A DNA stretch of 64,000 nt, taken from positions 52,921-116,920 of the forward strand of contig NZ_JADCKB010000008.1 of NCBI RefSeq assembly GCF_014982785.1, read 5' to 3'. The translations under genes and the position numbers were made by a program. Source of the stretch: Ructibacterium gallinarum (lineage in GTDB: Bacteria > Bacillota > Clostridia > Monoglobales > Monoglobaceae). How positions within the stretch are numbered: the stretch's first letter is position 1; each line of letters begins with the position of its first letter. Positions 48,226 to 57,421 of this stretch are shown one piece after another. The notes under the pieces are model-generated. The model saw nothing but the letters and a program-made list of their open reading frames with translations, had not been told where the DNA came from and did not search any database.

Positions 48226-48483
48226 TTACCTGTTTTCCTCGCAGCTAAAAAGCAAAACCGCACAAGCCGTAGGCACCTCTACATGACAGGCACGTCCCAG
48301 CGCCTTCATGCTTTCGGCATACACCAGCTCTACGCCGTGTTCCTTGCACAGCTCTACAAAAGGTTCGATCACCCACGGATCTGCGTCCGCTGCCGCATAC
48401 GCCTTTTGCGCACGCCCGGCAAGCACCGCCTTTTTCGACTGCTTAAGACCAACGGCCTTATGCGCCGCTCTCAGATCCTCCAT
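48226..48483 (-). CDS. rplGB: L7Ae/L30e-like ribosomal protein (YbxF type)
   Basis: 85 residues, L7Ae fold: GLKQSKKAVLAGRAQKAYAAADADPWVIEPFVELCKEHGVELVYAESMKALG (shown in parts), ending VPTACAVLLF. It is the standard gene before rpsL in Firmicutes and binds kink-turn RNA. Normally rpoC is upstream; here a promoter and an unrelated gene are. Confidence 0.9.
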   Translation of the reverse strand: MEDLRAAHKAVGLKQSKKAVLAGRAQKAYAAADADPWVIEPFVELCKEHGVELVYAESMKALGRACHVEVPTACAVLLFSCEENR

Positions 48484-48524
48484 GGGATGCTTCTCCTCCT
48501 TTTCCGCATACTGCGAACCGTATT

Positions 48525-48553
48525 ATTTTATCCCAAAATTCCGCATTTGTCAA
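48525..48553 (-). promoter_or_regulatory. Consensus promoter of the str operon
   Basis: On the minus strand perfect TTGACA (48553-48548), 17-bp spacer and TAAAAT (48530-48525), 42 bp before the rplGB start. Confidence 0.85.
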
Positions 48554-48692
48554 GGGATCCGCCTGTTTTTTCCACAGGTTTACCCTTGGTGATTTTCATG
48601 ATTTTTTTTAAAATTTTTCATAAATTTTGTGCAGTTTTTTCCGTATATTTTTTAGTACACAATCCCTTGCGGTAAGGACAAAGCCATACACC

Positions 48693-50351
48693 TTATATCG
48701 TACCCAGATCCATGATCTGGGTTTTGCCGCTGCTGTCCAGCCGCCACAGCTGTCCGCTGTCCTGCAGCATATATACCTCTTTCTCTCTGCCGGCATATAC
48801 CGCCGAAAGTCCGTCAAGACCGGTATACTCCTGGGCATAATACCGCCAGTTCTGATCTTTGAGACGATAAGGCATCAAGGGACTGTCACCCCAGACATAC
48901 AGCTTTCCATCCACCAGCGCCGCACTCTGTGCACCGCCGGCACTGATCTGTGCCGCATCAATTAAAATTTGGATCCGGTCTTCTTCCCATTCCATATCAT
49001 AATAGATATAGCGCATCCGCAGAGGTTCATCATAACGGTAATAGCCTTCTTCATCGATCTGCTTCACCACCACAGCTTCTTCCTCGCCGCTCTCTCCTTC
49101 CGCAGACGGTGTTTCCGTTTCTTCCGTCTCACCGGTCTCCTCCTTAGGCAGACCAATATAGGTTGTACCCCACATATACACACTGCCGTCCGTACGCAGG
49201 GCAAGGGTTTGCATCTCCCCGGCAGACACTGCCGTAATCCTGCTGATACTGCTAAGCCGGAAAGGCGTCTCTTCCTGCTTGACCCCTTTTGGCTTTGCCA
49301 GCTGGCCATCACTGTTGGACCCCCACAGCCATACGGTCTGATCCGAGGTCACCGCCGCCCCGTGTGCGCTTCCGGCACTTAGGGAAATCACCCTGCCGCT
49401 GATGGCGGTAATCTCCTGGGGCGTTTGGCGGTTTTCGGTATCCGAAAGCCCAAGCTGCCCGCTTCGGTTATCTCCCCAGCTATAAACCTTGCCGTCTTTG
49501 CTGAGGGCCAGGGCAAAATTCTCCCCGGCAGATACTGCCGTAATACCCGAAAGCCCTTCTACCTGCCCGGGTACCGGGTCCGCTTCCCCTTCCGTTTTCC
49601 GGCCCAGCTCGCCGGCGCCGTTATAACCCCAGCTCCAAACCGTACCATCGCTCTTTAACACATACATACTCCGCCGTCCGCAGGCCGCGGCCACCGCGCC
49701 GCTGAGGCCGGAGAGCAAAACCGGTTCTTCCGCACGCTCTACGCCGCCCAGCTGACCGTATTCGCCGTCCCCCCAGGCATAGACACTGCCGTCTGCGGCG
49801 ATTGCCATACCGTTATACTGCCCAAGAGCCACCCGGCCGCTGTTTTGTATGGCTTCTCCGCTGTCCGGCGTCTCTTCGCTGTCCGGTGTCTCTCCGCTGT
49901 CCGGTGCGGTGATTTCCGCCCGGTTTTCCTCCTCGATCCAGTCCACCGTATATCCCAGTGTCTCCGCCAAAAACCGCAGAGGGATCATGGTTCTGTCGTT
50001 CATGAGCCGGGCGGGAACATCCAGATATTCGGTCCGGTTCTCCCCGTTTTCCGTTACGGACACCGCAGTACCGTCAATCTGAAATACAATGGCTGTCCCG
50101 TCCTTTTCCGCCAGCGCCCGCTCCGGCAGGCCGTCCTGGGCGGGCAGATAGGTGACCTCTGCTCCCATAGCCTCAAACACGCCCCGTATCGGAATCAAAA
50201 TCCGGTCTGCTTCCATCACCGGCTGCTGGTCGGCAAACACCACCGGTGCACCATCCACCGTTACCGTAATTTCCTGTTCCTGTGCGGCGGGCGTAAGCCC
50301 CCACAGGCAAAGTCCCGCAGAAAGCAGGACACATAGTATATTTCGTTTCAT
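48693..50351 (-). CDS. Secreted RCC1-repeat protein with Cu-amine-oxidase-like N-domain
   Basis: 552 residues from the ATG at 50351 (AGGAGG upstream). Signal peptide (~1-23, ending PAAQ), then a copper-amine-oxidase N-terminal-like domain (VDGAPVVFADQQPVMEADRILIPIR.., PLRFLAETLGYTVDWIEEE). A Asp-Ser-Gly-Glu-Thr repeat linker follows. About six RCC1-type blades have the motif VYAWGDGEYGQLG / VWSWGYNGAGELG / VYSWGDNRSGQLG, with an acidic insertion at ~410-430. It is probably a secreted wall or surface propeller protein; the ligand is unknown. It lies where rpoC would normally end. Confidence 0.85.
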   Translation of the reverse strand: MKRNILCVLLSAGLCLWGLTPAAQEQEITVTVDGAPVVFADQQPVMEADRILIPIRGVFEAMGAEVTYLPAQDGLPERALAEKDGTAIVFQIDGTAVSVTENGENRTEYLDVPARLMNDRTMIPLRFLAETLGYTVDWIEEENRAEITAPDSGETPDSEETPDSGEAIQNSGRVALGQYNGMAIAADGSVYAWGDGEYGQLGGVERAEEPVLLSGLSGAVAAACGRRSMYVLKSDGTVWSWGYNGAGELGRKTEGEADPVPGQVEGLSGITAVSAGENFALALSKDGKVYSWGDNRSGQLGLSDTENRQTPQEITAISGRVISLSAGSAHGAAVTSDQTVWLWGSNSDGQLAKPKGVKQEETPFRLSSISRITAVSAGEMQTLALRTDGSVYMWGTTYIGLPKEETGETEETETPSAEGESGEEEAVVVKQIDEEGYYRYDEPLRMRYIYYDMEWEEDRIQILIDAAQISAGGAQSAALVDGKLYVWGDSPLMPYRLKDQNWRYYAQEYTGLDGLSAVYAGREKEVYMLQDSGQLWRLDSSGKTQIMDLGTI

Positions 50352-50394
50352 AAAAATCCTCCTTTTTTTCAGCATGCTGTTCTCTTATTGCAAA

Positions 50395-50470
50395 AAAGCT
50401 CCCAAAAGCCCGGCCGCCAGCCGTACTTTTTCGGGAGCCCTGCACCCCAAAACCGGGCGCCGTCATCATT
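50395..50470. repeat. Short copy of the dispersed repeat family
   Basis: CGGGAGCCCTGCACCCC..AACCGGGCGCC, in the same strand sense as the 42.4-43.5 kb array, lies in the gap between the RCC1-like and LCP genes. It carries the same conserved palindromic block with a few changes. Confidence 0.75.
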
Positions 50471-50481
50471 TGTCCTTCTTG

Positions 50482-51618
50482 TCATCGAACCGGAGAAGCT
50501 GTGCGGGCACTCTGGCTTTTGGCGGTACCCTCAGGCGCCGGCGCCACAGTTACCGAAGGCTTTGCCGTACTTCCCGTTCCGCTTGTACTGCTTGTCCCGC
50601 CTGCGGCGGCGGTACCGTCCGTCCCTTCTGCTCCGGCATCCTCGGCCGCCGCCTGCTCCTGGGCCCACTGCTCCGCGCTCCGGGGCAGGAATACCTCTTG
50701 AATGAGGGCTGATGTTTTGTCCCCATCATAAATATACCACCACAATTCATCCATATATTTGGCCTCACCAGGCAGTTCATACATCCCAATATTGCTGAAA
50801 TCAAAATTCTGCATCTCATCAATATGCATCAACAGGTCCTGTACGGTATAATTGGTCCGCACGTTTCGGGTAATCACATCAAACACATCCGTAATATTGG
50901 CAAAATACTGGGGTTTGGCTTTCTGAAGCAAAAGCTCCTTTAAAAACCGCTGCTGCCAGTAAATCCGGCCCTCGTCGCCCATGGCATATTCGCCGGGGGC
51001 AGAATTATCCGTATTATGCCGGAACCGCACAAAATCGTGCGCCTGCTGGCCGTCAAGATGCTGGGGACCTTTCTTGAGATGGATATGCAGATCCTGTGCC
51101 GGATCGTCATAATTCATATTATAGGGAACATTAAAGTCCACGCCGCCCAGGGCATCGATAATCTCGATAAAACCGTCAAAATCCACCGTCATAAAATAGT
51201 GTACCGGCAGGCCGGTAAGCGCTTTGACCTGACGGATCAGCTCTTCCTCCGGTTCCTGATCCTTACCGTTTTTCACGTTTTGAGCGCCCACGCCGATGGC
51301 GGCATTGAGCTTTTGCTTATACCCGTTCATTACCACCTGGGTATCCCGGGGCAAAGACAAAATATTCAGCCGGTCAGAATACCCGTCATAGGACACCAGC
51401 ATAATCGTATCACTGCGCAGGCCGTCCTCATCCACGCCGATAATCAAAAAATTCACCATTCCAACCCTGCTGTCCTCTTTGTCCAATTCCTCAATGGCCA
51501 CCTGGCTGCCCAGCGGCTGAGAAGAGATCCTCTTTGCCGCAATCACGCCCAGCACGGTAAAACAAATCACCAAAAAGCAGGTAACTGCCATTGCCACAAT
51601 TTTATAACGCATACTCAT
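50482..51618 (-). CDS. LytR-CpsA-Psr (LCP) cell-wall glycopolymer ligase
   Basis: 378 residues from ATG 51618 (GAAAGG upstream). An alternative ATG at 51687 lies only ~20 bases after the promoter, has no ribosome site and is inside a 7-bp hairpin. One membrane helix (~8-28) is followed by the LCP domain: NFLIIGVDEDGLRSDTIMLVSY, SLPRDTQV, and FVRFRHNTD..MGDEGRIYWQQRFL with the key Arg residues. A disordered Ala/Gly/Thr-rich tail follows. LCP enzymes attach wall teichoic acid or capsule to peptidoglycan. Confidence 0.93.
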   Translation of the reverse strand: MSMRYKIVAMAVTCFLVICFTVLGVIAAKRISSQPLGSQVAIEELDKEDSRVGMVNFLIIGVDEDGLRSDTIMLVSYDGYSDRLNILSLPRDTQVVMNGYKQKLNAAIGVGAQNVKNGKDQEPEEELIRQVKALTGLPVHYFMTVDFDGFIEIIDALGGVDFNVPYNMNYDDPAQDLHIHLKKGPQHLDGQQAHDFVRFRHNTDNSAPGEYAMGDEGRIYWQQRFLKELLLQKAKPQYFANITDVFDVITRNVRTNYTVQDLLMHIDEMQNFDFSNIGMYELPGEAKYMDELWWYIYDGDKTSALIQEVFLPRSAEQWAQEQAAAEDAGAEGTDGTAAAGGTSSTSGTGSTAKPSVTVAPAPEGTAKSQSARTASPVR

Positions 51619-51708
51619 TTTCAAAACCGGCCTTTCTTTTTTCTTTCCCTTACTCCCAAACAAGCCGGCGTTTCCCTGCGCCGGCATATAATTCTACATA
51701 ATATCACA

Positions 51709-51738
51709 ATTATATATCAAAAACAAGAATTTTGTCAA
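51709..51738 (-). promoter_or_regulatory. Promoter of the LCP gene
   Basis: On the minus strand perfect TTGACA (51738-51733), 18-bp spacer and perfect TATAAT (51714-51709). Confidence 0.8.
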
Positions 51739-51969
51739 TATTCCGCGGCGAATATTCATGGATTATTCATATTCATCTTATACGGTTTTCAGGAAAAATA
51801 TACACCTTTTAGGGAAATCTTAAATTTTCATGAAAATCCTGTTTTTCAGGGAACTTTTTTCTTTTTGGTCGCGTCTAAAAAAATAGGATGAAAAGAGTGC
51901 CGGCGTTTTGAACAAGGCGCTTTACAGCCTATGGTATTGTCTCCATTCTTTAATCCTTATAATATATAC
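51739..51969. other. AT-rich gap with no recognised gene
   Basis: The gap between the LCP promoter and the terminator of the zinc-ribbon gene is AT-rich, with short TTTTCAGG repeats (about 51786 and 51841). I see no gene or RNA. Confidence 0.4.
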
Positions 51970-52018
51970 AAAAGGGGCTGCCGCAGATGAGTTTTTCTCA
52001 CTTGCAGCGGTCCCTTTT
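51970..52018 (-). terminator. Terminator of the zinc-ribbon gene
   Basis: A long stem (arms AAAAGGGGCTGCCGCAGATGAG and CTCACTTGC..CCCTTTT in plus-strand terms) with a loop of T's on the plus strand (A's on the minus strand). A T run is weak on the minus strand, but the stem is long. Confidence 0.65.
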
Positions 52019-52025
52019 GTGTATT

Positions 52026-52517
52026 CTATTTCAGCAGACGCCAGCGGCCGATGATCGGCAATTCTTTTGCCTTACCCTGTACGACGCAAACAATTCCAAA
52101 AACCATTCCCGCCAGGAGCAGCAAAGACAAAATGCCGCTGACTGCCGCAAAGGCCGGCTCTAAAATTCCGAAAATGGTGGTATCAAGCACTGCCTGCAAA
52201 ATCCTGAAAAACAGTGATTTGGCAACGCCGATGATCAGCAAAAGCAGCCCCTGCCCTGCGTGAAACCGGGCAAACGCGGAATGTTTTGCCCCCAAAATCG
52301 GCACCAGTACCAATATCCCCAAATAGGCCAGCACCGCATAACCCTTATTCCGGCGGATATCCTCCGGGTGAAACGCCCATGTTTCGTCCCGCATCTCAAA
52401 AGGCCAGCTGTTCTGACCGCCGCCGTAAGTTTCTCCGGACTGGGAATCCGTACCGCAGGCTGTGCAGTACCGCATTCCATCCGGAATCTCCTGTCCGCAT
52501 TTTCTGCAAAAAGCCAT
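52026..52517 (-). CDS. Zinc-ribbon plus DUF4870-like membrane protein
   Basis: 163 residues. The N-terminal zinc ribbon has CRKCGQEIPDGMRYCTACG (two CxxC pairs). Three to four membrane helices follow (VLAYLGILVLVPIL, GLLLLIIGVAKSLFF, GILSLLLLAGMVFGIVCVV). This combination is common in Clostridia with unknown role, and is similar to Tic20/DUF4870 proteins. It is close (31 bp) to the DNRLRE gene on the same strand. Confidence 0.8.
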   Translation of the reverse strand: MAFCRKCGQEIPDGMRYCTACGTDSQSGETYGGGQNSWPFEMRDETWAFHPEDIRRNKGYAVLAYLGILVLVPILGAKHSAFARFHAGQGLLLLIIGVAKSLFFRILQAVLDTTIFGILEPAFAAVSGILSLLLLAGMVFGIVCVVQGKAKELPIIGRWRLLK

Positions 52518-52548
52518 AACTCGAAATCCTCTCTATGTATACTCTCCA

Positions 52549-55548
52549 TCAGGGAAGCTCTAGCTTAGGCGTCATAGCGCCCGCCGTCCCGTCCGAAGGC
52601 TCTATAAATATTTTCATCGTCTGTCCGGGGCGAATGGAAAGTCCGGCATCTGCAAAAGAAACCGTATATTCTCCCTGTCCGGCCACCGCCGCCGTCTCCT
52701 GCCGTGCCGCGCCGGCCAAAATCCCCCGTTCGTAAACCGCACAGATAATCTGTAAATCTTCTGTTTCCGCCGATATTCTCCCTACATTCTTAACGGAAAC
52801 CGACTGTATGGGCGTTTCTGCGGCAAATTCTATCCGGGATACGGAAACGCCGTTCACCGCGCTGACCCGCCAGTCCGAAGTATAAAGCGGCTCTGCCAAA
52901 AACTCCAAAATCATGGCGTTTCCGGGTTCGAGTACGGCGGTTTTGCCATTTTTAAGCTGTGTGCCCTCCGGCAGAACACTATCGTCTGCCAAAGCGCCGG
53001 GGCCTAAAAAGCTGTAATACTCGCCGCTTACCAAATCCTGGTAGATACCCTCCAGTCCCTGTACAGGGATTCGAGCCGCCCCCGTGCCGGTCCGGTTCAG
53101 CAAAATCTCATATTTGCCATAATGAACCGTGGTAATGCCGTTTTCATGATCTTCCGCATCCACCTCGCTGTAGGTATCGTAATAGGCGCCGTTACGGCGC
53201 ACCTGGGCGAGCTTCCCGTCCCGGGGCATGGATACCGCAATTTGATCCCCTCCGCTGCGGAACAAAACCGTATGGGTATCCTCATCCACCCATGTATAGC
53301 TCTTTGGCATATATTCTTTTTGCACACCGGCCGCTGTTTCTGCTTCAGCGCCGGCCGCTGTTTCTGCTCCAGTGCCGGCCGCCGTTTGTGTCTGCTGCGC
53401 CGCCGCACTGTTTTGCACCGCTGCGGCATTGTCCAGGCCGCTTGCGCCCGTCTGTGTATTTCCCGCCGGCTCTGGTCCGAATACGGCTTTTTCATCCGCC
53501 GGCTCTGGTCCAGCTACCACTTCACTGCTCTGGGTCTGCTCCCACAGCTCCAGCACCGGCTGGCGGGTCACCAGATACAGCCGTTCCAAAAACTTATAAA
53601 ACGCCGTGTCGGTAATCGGCTCCTTCCCCGCAACTTCTTCGCCCTGCTGGGCAAAAGCCAGCGGGTCAAAATAAGGGGACTGGGTAAGATACGCGCCGTA
53701 AATATTTACCTGAGTGTCTGCTTCCGCCTCCGGCGCCAGCCGCAGGCCCAAACTGACAAATTCTTTGCCCCGCGTCATTTCCTCGGGCAATGGATAGGTC
53801 CGGTACAGAAAACCGCCGTCTGTCTCCGGCGTCTGGCCGGAACCGCTCAATACAATCCAATCGCTGTCCGAACCGGCAAGATTCTGCATAGCCAATGTTT
53901 CCGCCGCACCGTCATCCATCCAGATCTTTACCGTCAGGTAATTCTGTTTTTCGCTGTCACAGGCCAGGTTCAGCACCATCATACCGTCTTGATCCAGCGT
54001 CCGGTACGCAAAGTTCTTGGTCCCGACCCACCGGCTGCGGGCCTGACAATTTTCCGATTCAAACCGCTGCTGTACTTCACTCTCCGCAAGCCCTGGATAA
54101 ACACAGCTGTCAAAACTCTCTCCGGTATAATTCGGAGCCTCCTCCGGCAAAATCGTCAGATAAAACGCCCGTTCCCGGACACAGCTTCCGGACACGATCC
54201 GGCCGGTTGCTTTGATCCGCTCCGCCGGCTCAAACCACCGTGGACGATTGACCGTTCCGTCCGCCTCCAGCACATCGAAAACATTTTCACCGGTTTCCGC
54301 ATCCTCCGCAGTCCAGCGGATTTCCGCGTACACGCCGTCCGGCGCCGTATATCCATCTGAAAGGGCAGAGGTCACTGCCTCCGGATCGGTATTTTCACCC
54401 AACATATGTACCGACGCTTCCACCGCCGCCTGCACCCGGTAATCATCGGATACCCGCATAGCAAGGCGGGGCGCATCTTCTCCGCCGGCAAACACCGTCT
54501 GGCCGCTTCCGCCGCCGGCAAGCCGCAGAACCAGCTCCTCTTCTCCCCGGCTTAGGGTATCGTTTACGATATCAGTCAGGTCGATACTGCGCAGGCGTCC
54601 GGCATCCGGCATAGACGTACTATAAAGCAGAAGTTCCTTCTGTCCCGGCGCATTTTCCGCCGTTTCTGTATTTTCTCCCAGAACCTGATACACCGCAAAC
54701 TCCGCTCCTTCCTCTGCCGAAAGCATCTGAAGCTGCAGCTGTGCCAGGTAAACCGCACCCTTAATATTCTCTTTTTGGAACCGGAACCGCAGATAGGTTT
54801 CTGCGCCGCCGCCCGCTGCCAGGCAGTCATAAGGAACCGTACTGCCCCAAGTTTCTGCCGCCGTAAGTTCCGATTTGGACAGCACCGGCAGATCCGGATC
54901 CTGGGCAGAACCGGTCACCACTTTCAGGCCCGGACGGTACGCCGGGTCTTCATAGCCGCTTCCCGCAAAGGATATGGTAACGGAAGGCGACAGAATATCC
55001 AGATGCAAAGCTACAAACTCTCTGCCGTCTTCTACCCATTTTTTCAGGTACTCGGTCAGATCCGCTTCCAGCGGAATTTCATTATTTTGTGTATTGACCG
55101 CCGTTTCGCAAAGCTTAATCTCTCCCACCTCCGACGGCCGGGAGGTATAATTCATATTTTCATTCCAGTTTACTTCCGGCATCAGCCACAGCCGCACTAC
55201 CGTTTCCGGTTCGCCGCCGGCATTGACGATCCCCAGCCGCAGCCGGGCATCATGAATCTCCTCCGGATCCTTATCCAGCAGATTCCGCAGATCAAATTTA
55301 TAGTAGGCATCATAACTGCCGCCCGTAATGACGATGCCGGGCGCGATCTGACTGCCGGAAAGCGTCCGCTCTTCCGGCTTGGAGGAGACAAAAGTCTCCG
55401 CCGCGGGCGAAAGGCGCAGAAACTCCCCTTCCGCGCTGACTGTGGCCGGTCGGGAAACCAGCCCCACCGGCACAATGCCCAGCAGCATGACACTGGCAAT
55501 CAGCATCACTGCCAATTTTTTAATTCCGGATACTACATGTTCTTTCAT
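52549..55548 (-). CDS. Large secreted DNRLRE-domain protein
   Basis: 999 residues: signal peptide (~1-38), DNRLRE-type beta domain (ETFVSSKPEERTLSGSQIAPGIVITGGSYDAYYKFDL) with a second copy from ~225, an Ig-like part near ~385-450, then a low-complexity segment (~720-760) rich in Ala/Thr/Gly/Glu, with the repeat AAGTGAETAAGAEAE. DNRLRE domains occur in secreted cell-surface proteins. No SLH or LPXTG anchor is seen. It lies in the space where rpoB is expected. Confidence 0.85.
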   Translation of the reverse strand: MKEHVVSGIKKLAVMLIASVMLLGIVPVGLVSRPATVSAEGEFLRLSPAAETFVSSKPEERTLSGSQIAPGIVITGGSYDAYYKFDLRNLLDKDPEEIHDARLRLGIVNAGGEPETVVRLWLMPEVNWNENMNYTSRPSEVGEIKLCETAVNTQNNEIPLEADLTEYLKKWVEDGREFVALHLDILSPSVTISFAGSGYEDPAYRPGLKVVTGSAQDPDLPVLSKSELTAAETWGSTVPYDCLAAGGGAETYLRFRFQKENIKGAVYLAQLQLQMLSAEEGAEFAVYQVLGENTETAENAPGQKELLLYSTSMPDAGRLRSIDLTDIVNDTLSRGEEELVLRLAGGGSGQTVFAGGEDAPRLAMRVSDDYRVQAAVEASVHMLGENTDPEAVTSALSDGYTAPDGVYAEIRWTAEDAETGENVFDVLEADGTVNRPRWFEPAERIKATGRIVSGSCVRERAFYLTILPEEAPNYTGESFDSCVYPGLAESEVQQRFESENCQARSRWVGTKNFAYRTLDQDGMMVLNLACDSEKQNYLTVKIWMDDGAAETLAMQNLAGSDSDWIVLSGSGQTPETDGGFLYRTYPLPEEMTRGKEFVSLGLRLAPEAEADTQVNIYGAYLTQSPYFDPLAFAQQGEEVAGKEPITDTAFYKFLERLYLVTRQPVLELWEQTQSSEVVAGPEPADEKAVFGPEPAGNTQTGASGLDNAAAVQNSAAAQQTQTAAGTGAETAAGAEAETAAGVQKEYMPKSYTWVDEDTHTVLFRSGGDQIAVSMPRDGKLAQVRRNGAYYDTYSEVDAEDHENGITTVHYGKYEILLNRTGTGAARIPVQGLEGIYQDLVSGEYYSFLGPGALADDSVLPEGTQLKNGKTAVLEPGNAMILEFLAEPLYTSDWRVSAVNGVSVSRIEFAAETPIQSVSVKNVGRISAETEDLQIICAVYERGILAGAARQETAAVAGQGEYTVSFADAGLSIRPGQTMKIFIEPSDGTAGAMTPKLELP

Positions 55549-55675
55549 GGTACATCACTCTTTTACCGCCGGCCGCCCTTGGTTTGTAAATGGGTACACT
55601 GCCAGCAGGATAATATTATGCTACTATATTATAACACAGAAATGAAAAAAAAGAAACCCCTTTTTGAAAAAAATT

Positions 55676-55765
55676 TGCCCAGAAGCGCAAACGCTTCACC
55701 AAACGCCGAGCAAACGTATCAGAAAAGGCGAGATTTCAGCCCGCAGCCGCAGGGCAAGGGACAAT
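55676..55765. repeat. Diverged copy of the dispersed repeat family
   Basis: AGAAGCGCAAACGCTTCACC..GCCGAGCAAACG..CAGCCCGCAGCCGCAGGGCAAGG is a worn, reverse-complement version of module C of the 42.4-43.5 kb array. It lies between the DNRLRE gene and the rplL terminator. Confidence 0.65.
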
Positions 55766-55852
55766 CCCGCATAAGCTTATGCCGGGCCGGTGGCCGCACC
55801 TTGCAGGAAAAACGAGACAACACTTTTTGTTAAAATGGATTTTCTTTCCCGC

Positions 55853-55897
55853 AAAACAAAAAGCCCCCGGCGCGCACATAGGTACACGCCGAGGGCT
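55853..55897 (-). terminator. Terminator after rplL
   Basis: On the minus strand AGCCCTCGGCG pairs with the CGCCGGGGGCT arm (55897-55862), followed by TTTTTG. It ends the rplJ-rplL unit, where rpoB would follow in most bacteria. Confidence 0.85.
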
Positions 55898-55985
55898 CTC
55901 ATACAGAATTATGCAATTTTCGCTTTTTCTGCAAGGTGCGGCATTCTATAAACCGTTCTTTTCTTCCGGGAGACCCCGGATGAAA

Positions 55986-56354
55986 TTATTTCAGTTCTAC
56001 AGATGCGCCAACCTCTTCCAGCTTGGACTTGATCTCTTCTGCTTCGTCCTTTGCAGCAGCTTCCTTTACGGTCTTGGGAGCGCCGTCTACCAGAGCCTTT
56101 GCTTCTGCCAGGCCCAGGCCGGTGATCTCTCTTACCACTTTGATAACCTTGATCTTCTGTGCACCAGCACTTGCCAGTACAACATCAAACTCGCTCTTTT
56201 CTTCTTCAGCGGCAGCGCCAGCAGCTGCACCGGCTACCATAACCGGAGCGGCAGCGGATACGCCGAATTCTTCTTCCAAAGCCTTTACCAGATCATTTAC
56301 TTCCAGCAGGGTCAGTTCTTTGATTTCATCAAGAATCTTTGTTACGTCAGCCAT
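55986..56354 (-). CDS. rplL: 50S ribosomal protein L7/L12
   Basis: 122 residues from ATG 56354 with GGAGG upstream. N-terminal dimerisation part, an [16 protein letters not shown] hinge, and the C-terminal domain [20 protein letters not shown]. It forms the stalk that recruits GTPase factors. Followed by a terminator, not rpoB. Confidence 0.98.
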   Translation of the reverse strand: MADVTKILDEIKELTLLEVNDLVKALEEEFGVSAAAPVMVAGAAAGAAAEEEKSEFDVVLASAGAQKIKVIKVVREITGLGLAEAKALVDGAPKTVKEAAAKDEAEEIKSKLEEVGASVELK

Positions 56355-56503
56355 TTTAAAATCCTCCATTATATAATTTTTTCTATTCAAAAGTTGATTT
56401 GCCGTTTCCTAAGCCAAAACCTGTTTTTGGCCGCAACGGCGGTGTTCTTGCCGCAAGGAATGCTATCTTTTCAGCATCTGCTCAGCGGCGTCTATACCAC
56501 AGA

Positions 56504-57223
56504 TTATTCAGCGGCGGGCGCTTCCTCAGCGGGAGCGGCAGCCGGTGCTTCCTCAGCGGGAGCGGCAGCCGGTGCTTCCTCAGCCGGAGCGGCAGCCGGT
56601 GCTTCTTCAGCCGGAGCGGCAGCCGGTGCTTCTTCAGCCGGAGCGGCAGCCGGTGCTTCTTCAGCCGGAGCGGCCTCAGCAGCGGGTGCTTCCTCGGCGG
56701 GCGCAGCCTCTGCAGCAGCCTTACCCGGGGTTGCTTCTTCGTCTACGATAGCCTGCAGGGTTCTTGCCAGCTTGCTAATGGGTGACTGCAAAGAGCCCAG
56801 CATCTTGGAAATGAGCACTTCCTTGGACGGAATTGCGGCATAAACCTTAACCTCATCCAGGGAAATTACCTTTCCGTTTACAAAACCGCCCTTGAGTTCC
56901 AGGGCTTCGTTTTCCTTGGCGAATTCTACCAGAACCTTAGCGGGCGCCACCACGTCGTCTGTGCTGGTTGCCACTGCCGTCGGGCCATGCAGAATCTCGT
57001 CAAGTTCACTTAGGCCTGCCGCATTTGCCGCAAACCGGGTCAGGTTGTTTTTAAGCACCGTATACTCTACGCCTGCCTCTCTCATTTTGGCACGCAAAGC
57101 GGTATCCTGTGCAACCGTAAGACCTCTGTAATCCGCCAGAACCCCCGCCTGAGCGTTCTGGAATCTCTCTGTCAGCTGTGCAACAATCGCCTTTTTGTTT
57201 TCTAATACTTTTTGACTCGGCAT
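56504..57223 (-). CDS. rplJ: 50S ribosomal protein L10 with repeat tail
   Basis: 239 residues from ATG 57223 (GGAGG upstream); about 70 more than usual. Residues 1-170 are normal L10 (VAQLTERFQNAQAGVLADYRGL), with the L12-binding helix ending QAIVDEEATPGK. The tail consists of APAAAPAEE repeats, encoded by a 27-bp tandem minisatellite. L10 holds L7/L12 dimers on the ribosome; an Ala/Pro/Glu tail of this length is unusual. The L10 leader lies upstream. Confidence 0.96.
   Translation of the reverse strand: MPSQKVLENKKAIVAQLTERFQNAQAGVLADYRGLTVAQDTALRAKMREAGVEYTVLKNNLTRFAANAAGLSELDEILHGPTAVATSTDDVVAPAKVLVEFAKENEALELKGGFVNGKVISLDEVKVYAAIPSKEVLISKMLGSLQSPISKLARTLQAIVDEEATPGKAAAEAAPAEEAPAAEAAPAEEAPAAAPAEEAPAAAPAEEAPAAAPAEEAPAAAPAEEAPAAAPAEEAPAAE
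56520..56674. repeat. 27-bp minisatellite inside rplJ
   Basis: Five complete 27-bp units (56520, 56547, 56574, 56601 and 56628) and a partial sixth. Units differ at one or two positions. Each encodes APAAAPAEE on the minus strand. Confidence 0.92.
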
Positions 57224-57261
57224 TGTACATCCTCCTTTCTGTCGTTTCCTTCCGCATGGGA

Positions 57262-57410
57262 ACTGCTTTCTTTTGCCGAACGAAAAAGTCCCCCGCAGGT
57301 CTGCGAGGGACATTATATGCCTATTGATACATACAAAGTCATCCTCGGCAGGATTTACGGCTATGCCACCTGCTGTCTGCGGAATCTATTCCATTGCATC
57401 TTTTTCTAAC
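57262..57410 (-). promoter_or_regulatory. L10 leader (rplJ leader RNA) with attenuator
   Basis: In the gap before rplJ the minus strand has CCGCAGACAGCAGGTGGCAT and CTGCCGAGG, hallmarks of L10 leaders, followed by a terminator hairpin GTCCCTCGCAG / CTGCGGGGGAC (57311-57288) and TTTTT. L10 binding regulates rplJL. Confidence 0.85.
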
Positions 57411-57421
57411 GGAATGTGCCC

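Noticed and set aside
53122..54360. 412-codon plus-strand ORF opposite the DNRLRE gene
   Set aside because: Shadow frame; the minus-strand gene has a signal peptide and recognisable domains.
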